Origin: Gibbula magus
Lineage: Eukaryota; Mollusca; Gastropoda; Trochida; Trochidae
Direction: 5' to 3'
Assembly: GCA_936450465.1 (NCBI GenBank)
Contig: OW388291.1
Location: forward strand, 81,977,436-82,041,435
DNA: 64,000 nucleotides
Shown: positions 37,181 to 48,055 of the stretch, piece after piece
Numbering within the stretch: position 1 is the stretch's first letter
How the letters are laid out: each line of letters begins with the position of its first letter
Translations under genes and position numbers: made by a program
The notes under the pieces: model-generated
The model's input: the letters and a program-made list of their open reading frames with translations, nothing else
What the model was told of the DNA's origin: nothing
Database searches by the model: none

Positions 37181-39969
37181 ATATTTATTCAAACATCAAC
37201 AATTAAGCTTCCAAAGAGTTTCAAATGAACTCAATTTAAAATGTGAAAGGTCTCTTTCAATTTTCAATGGGTTCAGTGATCATTTGCGATCCTCTGGAAA
37301 TTGTGTAAATTCTATTTATGTTTTGACGTTTTCTTTCTTTCATCAACCGCGTTTCATAATTCAGTTTGTTACAGCAAATGGAAATATTTTATTCTCTAAA
37401 CGTGACATATGTACAAACGAACAGAATTGTATTTGTGTGAGTTGAAAATAAAAATAAAATATTTTCCTCCGACACAATATCTGCAACAGGACGTTTGACT
37501 TGTGACACTTTTGAGATATAGTTCTAGTAAAATATAACACTTAAAAAGCCAACTCAGTTTATTCTACGGAATGTATCAAACGACTTGAGACCATGTTTTA
37601 AGCAAATTGAAAGGCAATGACAGAACAGAACATGCTGTTTTACACTATGAAGTATCTACATATTATTTCAAACAGTGAATCCTTAGTTTTACGAAATGAT
37701 TACTCCCTCTCATTTCACGACAATGACTGGTCCATGCTACTCCAATACATGATACAATAACTAGACGAGATAGCAGCGTTAACAAGCAAATTTTGTTTTG
37801 TGACGTCCTACAGTAATGATGCGCCAATAAATTTAAATCCATGACTTATTTAGGTCGACGACATCTAATATTAATTTGTTTCATAATTTTTCTGCTTTTT
37901 AATCTTAAATGACAAAAACAACATCTTGGAAAAGCGATTTTAGCACCCCAAGTGTATTTGTATCATAACCTGATTTATAAAATTGTGAGTACTATACTAC
38001 AAAACATGTGTCTATAAAATAAATTCAAAATTACCTGGAGAGTGGATTGCAGTTTGACACTAGTAAAACCACTCGATGTTTTGCGATTCAGATACCATCT
38101 CATATATCGACATACCGGATGAAATATGGTTATACTTCCAACAAAATTCATATTGAGTATCAATGATTGTTTAGTCTTGCCAGACTGATTAATTATTTCC
38201 CAGCTCTCTGGGTCTGTGTAGTCAGCAAATTATTCCCAGTTTCTTATTCGTTATTCCGAATGTGAACTCAAGAAATGTTTACAGCAAATGATATTCTCTG
38301 AATGAGCATACAACAGATGAATATAAATATGAACTCTACAGACTTCCTGGAATGTTGGCAGGTCTTCATTACATTGTTGCTCTTTCAAGCAGGTGAACAT
38401 ACAGCACATCATATAATACAAACAAGTTTACTGGTCATTGTCCTGGTCACAGTGTGGATATTTGTATCCTGCTCAAAGATGAAGAAGAGAGTAATGACAC
38501 AATATGTGAAAGGAATATGTACACAATATTTTGTAAGTATCAACGTGTTGCTCTGATCAATCCGAAGACCAAATGAAGAATAATTGTTAATAAAGTGACA
38601 AGTATTTGAATAGAAGAAAATTACTGTGCAGGTACGTTCACTAGAAATCTGAACTCAAGTATTTCCTTGGTAATTTGGTAGGTTAAAGTCGACAAGTTCT
38701 TTTAATGAAACAGTAGTTATTCATTTTAAATATAAAAAAGTACTTTCAAACAAGTCACATGTTCTCTTCTATATACGCTATCAGTCTTGGTAGCCATGAG
38801 ATAAACGATCATTTGACTGCCAGCTTTGGACAACTACACTTGATATCTAGAAAAGATGAAATAATTTTGGCTGAATCCGTTTTACACTGGCATGGTAGTT
38901 CATGACAGCGTGATCATAGATGGTGTGCTTTGGTGCGATGTAGACATGGCCAGCATATCTACTTTATAAATACCAGCCCACAGTAAGAGAACGATGAAGG
39001 ACTGACATAGAAATGCATTTAGATGAACTCGTATATTGTAGTATTTAATTCATTGATTCATTAATATACAAAGACATTGTAATTATCGTTCACAAATTTG
39101 GTTATCAGTAACAATCAGTAACATTGTGGTACGGATTCAAAGATTTCACACGATTATGATTATCATATGTGTGAACGAAATGTTGCAACTGCAGAATTGT
39201 CTGATTCGTTTATTCACATTCTGGTATAATTATGAACAAACAATGGGTAACACTGCGGTGTTTGGGGTGACACATACTCGTAACCTTTCAACCTGTTACT
39301 GGTTACAGTATGGTTACAGAGTGGTCTTTGTGTATAAAGTGTACATGGGCATTCCAGAAGTTAGGATTTTATGTTATTCTATAGAAATAGAATTTTAAGA
39401 AATCCTGTTTGCAATGTTAATACATTCCTTTGATAGTCATATACAGTGACATGATTCTGATTATTATATTATTATTATTATATAATTCTCTAATTGATAC
39501 ACTTCATCCTTAATTATATTTTGTTGACAAACAAAATATAAGTTAAACATAGGCTATTTTATGACTTTATAAATAGTTTACTGATTCCTTGTGATAAACA
39601 AAAAGTTTAAGATTGCATAATAGGCAATTTATCTGCGGGTTTTCTCTTTAGAATGTGACCAATTGTATCGTCGTTCTGTTCTGAATGTTAAGACATGTAC
39701 AGTCGGATTCGTGTCTTCAAAATATATGGTTTCCTTGCAATATGGCAACAAAAGTCACAAATTGATAACAGATCGTTTCTTTTTCTGCCAGTCGTATATA
39801 AATCTATACAAACTTAAAACATTATTGGATTAGATGTAAATTTCAAAACAAGCGACATTTTAACCCTGTTGTAATGAACTCTCACTAAAAATATAATATT
39901 GTTACAAACAAAAAGTAGCGAACATAGTCAAATATTGGCGTAGGTTTCGAACAAACTCACAAAACATAA
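37181..39969. other. Unassigned AT-rich DNA
   Basis: No transposon ends seen. The open frames at 37,134-37,445 and 39,126-39,398 are unrecognised. One exon-like segment is listed separately (38,400-38,532). Confidence 0.35.
38400..38532 (+). other. Possible orphan exon with one transmembrane segment
   Basis: A segment bounded by an acceptor-like 'tgctctttcaag' and a consensus donor GTAAGT (38,533) is open throughout. It would encode about 44 residues, including a 16-residue hydrophobic run (SLLVIVLVTVWIFVSC) followed at once by basic residues (KMKKR). That is the layout of a single-pass membrane anchor with a stop-transfer signal. I found no partner exons nearby, so it may be chance or a gene relic. 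Confidence 0.22.
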
Positions 39970-40093
39970 GCTATTGGAAGGCTGGTAAGTGTTTTCATTA
40001 AGCCACCAACAATGCATATCTGGGCTAATTGGATTAATATTTAGAGGCATGTGTGCAGAACCTAATGCGAGTACAATGAGTACACAAGTAGAG
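39970..40093 (-). repeat. Family U inverted copy, left piece split by the retrotransposon
   Basis: The sequence just before the left LTR ('ggattaatatttagaggca', 'tgtgtgcaga') resembles 61,320-61,370 and the complement of block d. It continues on the other side of the element at 47,116, showing that the retrotransposon landed inside an existing minus-strand family U copy. Confidence 0.55.
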
Positions 40094-40489
40094 TGTTACG
40101 GACAAAGAGTATTTACAGATCTCGGATAGGGTCCGGTTCATTGTCCGGATCAATGACAAAGCTCAAACTGAAATGCTCCGGATTTTAGGATTCCCGCACG
40201 CTTTTCAAGTGTGTTTGGCTGCGGTCAGACGTGCATGCTGCGGCATGGGGCAAGACATTGCTTTAGATAGGGCCAAGAAATTTTGTGAGTATTATGTTTA
40301 TCATCTGTAATGCAAATTAGTAAGTAGTAATGTGTGAATTAAGAATTTAATTGAATACTGAAATTGTCAGGTTAATAATTATGTTTGTACTGCAGCATTG
40401 TTTTATGAGGTGTCTTTTACTATTGTATTTCAGCTTGAACTGTACCTAAAACTATACACGTTCAGATTAAAGGCCCTATATCGACAATA
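40094..40489 (+). repeat. Left (5') LTR
   Basis: Begins 'tgttacggacaaagag' and ends 'cgacaata'. It has ATTAAA where the right LTR has AATAAA. It contains a splice-donor-like GTGAGT (40,285) and an acceptor-like 'tattgtatttcag' (ending 40,433). Pol II transcription of the element should start within it. Confidence 0.95.
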
Positions 40490-40671
40490 TTGTTCAAGAA
40501 AATTTCGCTGTGTGAGAGACGGCGGTCACTGAGCGTCAGACAGCAGTCAGCCTTGAGGTCCCTGCATCGGATGTGAGCCGAGTGTCAACACTACCATCGT
40601 CGATTTGGTTTCGTCATGAAGTAGGTCTTTTGGAAACTCATTGTGTGAGAGACATTTGAAATAGTTCGACA

Positions 40672-43600
40672 ATGTTTGGAACTTCAGATTATAATCACGA
40701 AACAGAAAACATGAACTTTGACTTTGATTTAGGAATTTCGAGGGAAAGGTCAGTCGGTCTTAGAAGAGAACGAGGTGGTTATTTGTCAGCATTTACCAGA
40801 TCTGAGATGAAAGTATTTGATCTTATCGCTGTGTCTGATAGTTGTGTGGACACTGTGGACAATGAACTTTTTAAATTACTAGTTTTACTTGAGAAAATTG
40901 CCATTAAAACATTTGAACTGAAAGCATTGGTTAATAATGCTGCTGAATGTGATGAGCTTGAAGCATACTATGTTCAAGTTAAACTGAGACATAAGGAGTT
41001 ACTGAGTAAGGTGAATGTTTGGAAGGACAATAGACATTCTGTTAGACGTGATGATGACATTAAGCCAGACGATTCAGTGAGTCAGACAGGATCAAGGTGT
41101 AGTCATGCAAGCAGTAAGTCACAGTTAAGTTCAAAGAAGGCTTTAGTACAGATACGTCTCAACGCATTGCAGAAACGTCAGGAACTTAAGATCAGACAAG
41201 TAGAGTTAGAACAAATGCAAGAGAAATTGAAACTTGATACTGAGCTAGCTGTTCTGGAGGCCAAAGAGGAAATGTGTTCTGGTGTTTCTAGGTCGTCGAA
41301 AAGGAAAGAGGAACATGTGAAGACAGAGTTGGGAGACAAAGTTTCAGGTGGAGACATTCAGCAGACTGATGTTAAGACTGTTTTAACACCAACCAATCAG
41401 CAACCTTTAAATCCTCAAGTTCATTCATGGTCAAATAATTATACTAACTGTACTGGTGGTGTATTTCAGCATATTCCCGATTCCAGACATCATGACGCAG
41501 CCTCTACGGTGCAGCAGGAGGGTCACGCCAGTATTCTGTACCATCTTCAACAACAGATGATGAATGTTCTTCAGCTGCCAAAGACTCAGCTAACTACCTT
41601 TGATGGTAATCCTTTAAATTATTGGTTGTTTGTGCGCTCTTTTGATAACTGCATTGAAGGAACAAATCTGAGCAGTAGTGCCAAGTTGAACTTGTTGCTT
41701 CAATATTGCACGGGAAAGGCACGATCTGTAATTGAAAGCTGTGCTATAATGACACCTGATTGGGGCTATGCTGAAGCTAGACGTTTGTTGGCAGAGCGTT
41801 TTGGAAACCGACATCAGATTTCTAAAGCATGGGTGGATAAGGTGACTGATAGGCAGTGCATCAAACCTGTTGATAGCAGTGGGCTCAGAGAATATGCTGA
41901 TGATGTTAGAGGTTGTGTTAATACACTGTTAGCCATGAATATGATTTCGGAAGTAGATAACCAGATGAGGATGCAGAAAATCATGGAGAAACTTCCACTG
42001 TATCTTCAAGGTCGCTGGAGGAATGACGTCATGAAGAATCTTCGCCGTTCAGGACAGTACCCTAACATCATGGATCTTGCAGACTTCATCGAGTGTGCTG
42101 CAGAAGAAGCAAACGACCCGGTATTTGGTATGGCTGCCATGTCCAGTGTTACAACTAAAACTCAGAACTCTAGGTTTGTGTCTTACAGAGATGGTGCTAG
42201 GAGCTTTAATGTTGGTGCTCAAGACTGTGAAGAGAATGACACTGTGCTAACAAATAGTAGCTCTACTGATAAGAATTTGCCACCATGTAGATATTGTTCT
42301 GCAGATCATGCCATTTTTATGTGTGATAAGTTCAAGTCACTCTCCCCTGACTTAAAGATGAATTTTGTTATGAATAACATGTTGTGCTTTAATTGTTTTT
42401 CAGCCAATCATTTTTCTTACGACTGTCCTAAGCAGAGCAAGTGTGGTAGGGACGGGTGCAACAGGAGACATTCATGGTTACTTCATTCAGGTGTCCGGGC
42501 TTTGCGGAAACCACAGGGACATACACATTCAACACAGGATCAGGTCACAGACTCACCGACCAGTTCTCTTACACAGAACAGTTGTGCCCCTCATCCTCAG
42601 TCCAGTCAACCAAACCAGGTGAACTTTAATTCTCAACATAGTTCTGTGCTTGGAGTAAACGGGGCCGGTAGTTCACGTATCGCTTTACCCTGTGTTAAAG
42701 TTCTTGTGTCATCTAAAGGTGGTGAATTGTTGAGTACCTATGCACTTCTAGACTCTGGCAGTACCAGTAGTTTTTGTTCACAGAGCCTTATGGATAAATT
42801 AGGACTTGAACCAGAAGAAAGTACAACATTATCACTTACAACACTTACTCACGAGAACTGTAAAACTGAAGCTTGTTTTGTGAGTCTGGAAGTCACTGAT
42901 GTTAAACTGAATCATTCTTTGACTTTGCCTCGTGTCTTTATAGTTCCAGAAATACCAGTACTGAAGAGAAATGTGGCGAGACAGTCTGATATCGACATAT
43001 TTCTTCATCTACATGACGTTAGTATACCTATTGCAGATCAAGGTATGGCTATTTCACTACTCATTGGGCAAGATAATCCATCGGCTCTGGTGCCTTTAGA
43101 AGTTAGAAGGGGTGATGTTAAGGAACCTTATGCTGTCAGGACTGTATTGGGATGGACCCTTAATGGACCCCTCGAGTTTGGATCCAGTGTACATGCATCA
43201 GTAAACAACATTGGGGTGACAGAGATAACGGCGGATGATGATCTTAGAGCATCAGTAGAGAAGTTTTTGAAATTGGATTCAGGCCAGTTCTTGTCTGATA
43301 ATGATGTTGCTATTTCACCTGATGATAAACGTGTTGTAGACATTTGGAATGATTCTGCTCAGATAGATGATGGGCACTACCAGTTCGATATTCCCTTCAA
43401 GCAGGTTCACCCATGTCTGCCCAACAATGTTAGTGTTGCAGAGTCTCGCCTACAGTCTCTTGCAAGGAAGCTGTCCAAGGATGTGAAGCTACAGACAAGA
43501 TATGCTGAGGAGATGCAGAAGCTGCTAGATGCTGGTTACGCGGATCGACTTCTTGTACAAGATGCTTTGGAACCCAAGGATGATCCAATATGGTACATTC

Positions 43601-45483
43601 CACATCACGCCGTCTTCAACGAGAATAAGCCTGACAAGCTACGCATAGTTTTTGATTGTGCAGCCAAGTATGGACATACAAGTCTCAACAGTGAAGTCCT
43701 TCAGGGTCCTGATCTTACAAGTAAGCTCATTGGTGTATTACTTCGCTTTCGTGAAGGAAAGATTGCTATAATGGGTGATGTGGAAGCAATGTTCCACCAG
43801 GTTAAGGTTTCAGTAAGACACAGGAATGCATTGCGGTTCTTATGGTGGCCTGGAGGTGATACCTCTCAACCAGCTGAGATTTACAGAATGACAGTCCATT
43901 TGTTCGGCGGAATATGGAGTCCCAGTTGCGCCAATTTTGCGATGAGACGGACTGCTACAGATAATGAGGATGATTTCGACCCAGAGATTGTTGAAACAGT
44001 TTTGAGAAATTTTTATGTAGATGACTGTTTGACGTCACTTTGCTCAAAGGAACAGGCAATTCATATGATACATGAGCTATGTCATTTGTTACAGAGAGGT
44101 GGTTTCAGACTTACCAAATGGGTCTCTAACAGTAGAGAGGTATTTAATGTTATTCCTGCAGAGGAGAAAGCAAAGCAATTCAAGGACATAACTTTACAAG
44201 ACCACTTACCACAAGAGAGAGCCCTTGGAGTCACTTGGCATACTGCATCTGACACATTTGGATTCAAGGTGAAGCCCAAGGAACGTCCACTTACACTGAG
44301 AGGAATTCTCAGTGTCACCAGTTCAGTCTACGACCCCTTTGATTTTATTAGTCCAGTGGTTTTAAAGGCAAAATTGATTTTCCAAGAAGAATGTCGGTTG
44401 AAGAAAGGATGGGATAAAGCATTGGAGCAGGTCAATGCTGAGAGGTGGACGACCTGGTTGGGCAAGTTGCACTATATTGAGGAGTTGATGATTCCAAGAT
44501 GGTTGATGCCAGGTGATGTCAGTCAATTTGTCACTTTTGAACTACATCATTTTTCAGACGCTTCCACTGTTGGATATGGTGCTGTATCCTATCTTAGAAT
44601 TGTGTATGACACAGGAGACATACATTGCAGGATGCTTATGTCCAAGTCCCGACTGGCACCACTCAAGACCCTTACAATCTCGCAACTAGAGTTGTGTGGC
44701 GCCGTCATATTTGTACAACTTGACCAGATGTTTCATCGTGAGATGACAATGCATATTGACAGATCAGTCTTTTGGACAGATAGTACAGTGGTGTTGTATT
44801 ACCTCAGGAACACATCTCAACGATTTCAGACCTTTGTTGCCAATCGTGTTAGCAGGATTCTGGAGAGTTCCTCAGTGGAAGACTGGCGACATGTTCCATC
44901 TGAACTTAACACTGCGGATCATACTTCTAGAGGTTTGGATGCAGACAAGATAGGAGATTGCCAGGAGTGGTTTAGAGGTCCTGATTTCCTTTGGAAGGAG
45001 GAAGAGTCATGGCCTGAATGCCCCTTAACTTTTGAACCATCTGCAGATCAGGTTGAAACCTTGAAATCCAAAGTTTGCTTTATGTTATCAGATGATCATG
45101 ACAATCCTACATCTGTTCTCCTGAAGTACTACTCCTCTTGGTATAAGTTGAAGAAAGCAATAAGCTGGATACTGAGGTTGAAAACACTCCTGCTTCAAAA
45201 GGTAAAGAAATCTACGTCATTTTCAAGTCCATGCATTCCATTGACAACCTTAGAACTGAAATCGTCTGAAAGAGAAATTGTGAAATATCTTCAAAGATGT
45301 CACTTTCCACAAGAAGTTTATGACCTGTCACACTGTAAACTTGTGAAGAGAACAAGTGATATCTTCAATCTTGAACCACAGCTTTGTGAAGATGGACTGT
45401 TGATTGTTGGTGGTCGGTTGAACAATGCACCAATATCAATACAGATGAAGCATGCTGCAATTCTTCCCAAGTGTCATGTTTGA
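40672..45483 (+). CDS. BEL/Pao Gag-protease-RT-RNase H polyprotein (ends at in-frame TGA)
   Basis: A 1,603-codon frame starting at ATG 40,672. The N-terminal gag part has a charged coiled coil (about residues 155-200) and the DUF1759 start TTFDGNPLNYW (309-318). A retroviral-type zinc knuckle C572-x2-C-x4-H-x4-C585 binds RNA. The protease active site is D694-S-G inside ALLDSGSTSSF. Reverse transcriptase starts near residue 990, with a catalytic Asp at 1036 (MGDVEAMF) and YVDD at 1115-1118. RNase H has FSDAS (D1296) and FWTDST (D1370). These catalytic residues are all present, so the enzymes up to RNase H look intact. The frame ends at TGA 45,481, within the join to integrase, where the family normally reads on. 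Confidence 0.96.
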   Translation: MFGTSDYNHETENMNFDFDLGISRERSVGLRRERGGYLSAFTRSEMKVFDLIAVSDSCVDTVDNELFKLLVLLEKIAIKTFELKALVNNAAECDELEAYYVQVKLRHKELLSKVNVWKDNRHSVRRDDDIKPDDSVSQTGSRCSHASSKSQLSSKKALVQIRLNALQKRQELKIRQVELEQMQEKLKLDTELAVLEAKEEMCSGVSRSSKRKEEHVKTELGDKVSGGDIQQTDVKTVLTPTNQQPLNPQVHSWSNNYTNCTGGVFQHIPDSRHHDAASTVQQEGHASILYHLQQQMMNVLQLPKTQLTTFDGNPLNYWLFVRSFDNCIEGTNLSSSAKLNLLLQYCTGKARSVIESCAIMTPDWGYAEARRLLAERFGNRHQISKAWVDKVTDRQCIKPVDSSGLREYADDVRGCVNTLLAMNMISEVDNQMRMQKIMEKLPLYLQGRWRNDVMKNLRRSGQYPNIMDLADFIECAAEEANDPVFGMAAMSSVTTKTQNSRFVSYRDGARSFNVGAQDCEENDTVLTNSSSTDKNLPPCRYCSADHAIFMCDKFKSLSPDLKMNFVMNNMLCFNCFSANHFSYDCPKQSKCGRDGCNRRHSWLLHSGVRALRKPQGHTHSTQDQVTDSPTSSLTQNSCAPHPQSSQPNQVNFNSQHSSVLGVNGAGSSRIALPCVKVLVSSKGGELLSTYALLDSGSTSSFCSQSLMDKLGLEPEESTTLSLTTLTHENCKTEACFVSLEVTDVKLNHSLTLPRVFIVPEIPVLKRNVARQSDIDIFLHLHDVSIPIADQGMAISLLIGQDNPSALVPLEVRRGDVKEPYAVRTVLGWTLNGPLEFGSSVHASVNNIGVTEITADDDLRASVEKFLKLDSGQFLSDNDVAISPDDKRVVDIWNDSAQIDDGHYQFDIPFKQVHPCLPNNVSVAESRLQSLARKLSKDVKLQTRYAEEMQKLLDAGYADRLLVQDALEPKDDPIWYIPHHAVFNENKPDKLRIVFDCAAKYGHTSLNSEVLQGPDLTSKLIGVLLRFREGKIAIMGDVEAMFHQVKVSVRHRNALRFLWWPGGDTSQPAEIYRMTVHLFGGIWSPSCANFAMRRTATDNEDDFDPEIVETVLRNFYVDDCLTSLCSKEQAIHMIHELCHLLQRGGFRLTKWVSNSREVFNVIPAEEKAKQFKDITLQDHLPQERALGVTWHTASDTFGFKVKPKERPLTLRGILSVTSSVYDPFDFISPVVLKAKLIFQEECRLKKGWDKALEQVNAERWTTWLGKLHYIEELMIPRWLMPGDVSQFVTFELHHFSDASTVGYGAVSYLRIVYDTGDIHCRMLMSKSRLAPLKTLTISQLELCGAVIFVQLDQMFHREMTMHIDRSVFWTDSTVVLYYLRNTSQRFQTFVANRVSRILESSSVEDWRHVPSELNTADHTSRGLDADKIGDCQEWFRGPDFLWKEEESWPECPLTFEPSADQVETLKSKVCFMLSDDHDNPTSVLLKYYSSWYKLKKAISWILRLKTLLLQKVKKSTSFSSPCIPLTTLELKSSEREIVKYLQRCHFPQEVYDLSHCKLVKRTSDIFNLEPQLCEDGLLIVGGRLNNAPISIQMKHAAILPKCHV

Positions 45484-46344
45484 GAGTTGATTGTTCAGTA
45501 TCATCATGCACTCTTAGGTCATTCTGGCAGAGAACACGTATTGGCTAACATTCGTCAGAAATACTGGCCAGTAAAAGGACGCTCTTTAGTGAAGAAAGTC
45601 TTGCAGCAGTGTGTTACTTGTAGGCGCATAAGAGGACCTCCTTTAACTCAGAAAATGGCGCCATTGCCAGATGAAAGAGTTCAACCTGGTAAACCACCGT
45701 TCTCTGCATGTGGTGTTGATTGTTTCGGTCCATTCTTTGTGAAACGAGGACGAGCATCAGTAAAGAGGTACGGTTGTCTCTTTACATGTATGGTAACAAG
45801 AGCAGTGCACATTGAGAAGTTAGATTCACTTGAAACGGATTCTTTCATAAATGCCATGAGGAGGTTTGAGGCTCGACGAGGAAATCCAGAACTAGTGCGA
45901 TCTGACAATGGCACTAACTTCACAGGAGCAGAAAGGGAATTGCGGCAGGCTCTCGCATCTTGGAACAGTCCAAAGGTTAATGCCTATATGCTGCAGAAAG
46001 AAATAAAGTGGATCTTTAATCCTCCATCAGCTTCCCACATGGGAGGAGTGTGGGAGCGACAGATACGAACTGTACGCAAGGTTCTGTCGTCCCTGTTGGT
46101 TCATGATCAAGGTATTCATGATGAAGATTTGACAACAATTCTGTGTGAGGTTGAGTCCATAGTAAACAGCAGGCCGATCACGTACGTCTCTGATTCTGTC
46201 AAGGATGCTGAGCCGTTAAGTCCAGATCATTTACTGTTGCTCCGTTCAAGTCAGCCATATCCGCCGGGCAACTTCAGTGTTCATGATGTCTATACTCGAC
46301 GTTGGAGGCATGTTCAGCATATTGACGTATTTTGGAAAAGGTAG
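45484..46344 (+). pseudogene. BEL/Pao integrase region, separated by stop codons
   Basis: Same frame as the upstream polyprotein, after its TGA, and open to TAG at 46,342. It has the HHCC zinc-binding module (HH near the start, CVTC about 45,617) and the catalytic core with Asp in VDCFGP (45,718), Asp in RSDNGTNF (45,904) and Glu in GGVWER (46,054). The 49-residue gap between the second Asp and the Glu is usual for BEL/Pao integrases and longer than in retroviruses. There is no ATG near the front, so without readthrough of the TGA it would not be made. The second stop falls at the start of the C-terminal DUF5641-like domain. Function: insertion of element cDNA into the host genome. Confidence 0.93.
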
Positions 46345-46590
46345 ATTAAAGAATATCTACCAACGATTCAATTGCGAAAGAAGTGGCATCATGGAAAACC
46401 AAATGTGTCTGTTGGAGACATTGTTTTGATCATGGATGAGAGAACACCGAGGAAGTTGTGGCCTCTTGGACGAGTAGTCACGATCTTTCCTGGACAAGAT
46501 GGACTTGTTCGGTCAGTAGAGCTGAAAACGACTTGGTCTGTGCTCATCCGTCCCATCCACAAGCTCTGTGTCTTGGAATCGGCATCTTAG
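46345..46590 (+). pseudogene. BEL/Pao DUF5641-like C-terminal domain, behind a TAG stop
   Basis: Continues the same frame after TAG 46,342 and ends at TAG 46,588. It carries the hallmark WPLGRV, a P-G-x-DG-x-VR pattern and LKT found at the C-terminus of BEL/Pao polyproteins. It is a small chromodomain-like or DNA-contacting tail of integrase by analogy; its exact role is not established. No start codon of its own. Confidence 0.88.
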
Positions 46591-46714
46591 GTATTTTTGT
46601 GAATTTGTGTATATATCAATAGTTTCTCAAGTTTAATCACTTGAGTAATATCTATTATGCCTCTGTTTGGTATTTGTTGGGTTAAATGATAAGTTCTCAT
46701 TTAAGGGGCCGGAA
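46591..46714 (+). other. Short 3' untranslated region with polypurine tract
   Basis: A 124-bp spacer between the last stop and the right LTR. It ends in 'aaggggccggaa', the probable polypurine tract that primes plus-strand DNA synthesis. Confidence 0.7.
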
Positions 46715-47110
46715 TGTTACGGACAAAGAGTATTTACAGATCTCGGATAGGGTCCGGTTCATTGTCCGGATCAATGACAAAGCTCAAACTGAAATGCTCC
46801 GGATTTTAGGATTCCCGCACGCTTTTCAAGTGTGTTTGGCTGCGGTCAGACGTGCATGCTGCGGCATTTGGCAAGACATTGCTTTAGATAGGGCCAAGAA
46901 ATTTTGTGAGTATTATGTTTATCATCTGTAATGCAAATTAGTAAGTAGTAATGTGTGAATTAAGAATTTAATTGAATACTGAAATTGTCAGGTTAATAAT
47001 TATGTTTGTACTGCAGCATTGTTTTCTGAGGTGTCTTTTCCTATTGTATTTCAGCTTGAACTGTACCTAAAACTATACACGTTCAGAATAAAGGCCCTAT
47101 ATCGACAATA
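46715..47110 (+). repeat. Right (3') LTR
   Basis: 396 bp, identical in length to the left LTR, with 5 substitutions and no indels. It contains AATAAA near 47,086, about 24 bp before the end, a likely polyadenylation signal. The donor-like GTGAGT (46,906) and acceptor-like 'tattgtatttcag' (ending 47,054) are conserved. Confidence 0.95.
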
Positions 47111-47115
47111 TAGAG

Positions 47116-47991
47116 TACACAATGACAGTGAAAGCTCTGTGGTGGGATAACATCAATGTTCGGAGGGACTTGGTAAGCACAGCAAACACAAGGTGCCTAT
47201 GTTGTTTTGATTATCGTTCTTTAAATGAAGGCTGGCAGAAACAATCCGACGTTTTCCTCAACACCCAGAGAAACAGACATTATGTGAGACAAAACATATG
47301 GTGAAACAGAATAAACCTAGATTATAAGCAGGAAATGCCTATTTCCAACAACCTTGGATGATCATAAGCACTCAGTTGCGATGCAAAGAAGATCTAGAGC
47401 ATGCATGACTAAACTGCTCATTTATTAATGTTGATATTTTCCTGAAACATCTACCTTGAAGTCATTTATTTTTAAAATTTCAATATTCATGTCAATAGTC
47501 CGATCACATTTTAAAAACATACATCACACATACAAATCGGTATTTTTTGTCATTTAACACTGTTTATCGCCTCGAGTGATGTTAAAGGTGAGGTGAAGAT
47601 AAATAAACCTTAATCTTCACAAGATACAATTAACATGGTACTTGTTATATCTATAGATATTCGACTAATTTTATGATCTTTTGCTCTGTTTTCATCTTCA
47701 CGTTGACCAGCTGCTAGAAGACGCCTGTAACAGTAACACTCTGACATCAACATATATTTCATCTACTCAGTTGAATAAACACTAAGGTCTGATAGTGAGT
47801 TATGCTACTAACAGAATATATCATAGACAGACAAAATACACAAGAGTGGGTGTAAACCGAATATGTTACAACAGAAAAGCGATTTTATAAAAAGACCTAG
47901 ATCAGCAACACATTTCTGTTTAATTAAAATTCCTGGCATGTGGCATTGGCGTGGTTTTACCGTGACTATACGCATCTTTTATATATATATT

Positions 47992-48055
<64 letters not shown>

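Larger units (their letters stand above)
40094..47110 (+). mobile_element. BEL/Pao LTR retrotransposon, full length
   Basis: A 7,017-bp element with 396-bp LTRs at both ends, flanked by the 5-bp direct repeat 'tagag' (40,089-40,093 and 47,111-47,115). Domain order is gag (DUF1759), zinc knuckle, aspartic protease (DUF1758), reverse transcriptase, RNase H, integrase and a DUF5641-like tail, which is diagnostic of BEL/Pao. There is no envelope-like frame. A purine-rich tract 'aaggggccggaa' lies just before the right LTR. No standard TGG primer-binding site follows the left LTR, so the primer is unclear. The LTRs differ at 5 of 396 positions (about 1.3%), so insertion is recent. The polyprotein frame is broken by two in-frame stops. 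Confidence 0.97.

Noticed and set aside
40490..40520. Primer-binding site just after the left LTR
   Set aside because: The sequence 'ttgttcaagaaaatttcg' lacks the TGG expected opposite a tRNA 3' CCA end, so I did not annotate one.
46686..46931. LTR frame as a captured ubiquitin-associated-like domain
   Set aside because: The resemblance rests on a short 'LGF' and spaced leucines only, too weak to name.
29894..47304. Shared 'CCFDY' peptide in frames at 29,894-30,160 (minus) and 47,122-47,304 (plus)
   Set aside because: Both are family U block d; the copies at 33.7, 53.0 and 61.4 kb have stops or shifts in the same frame.
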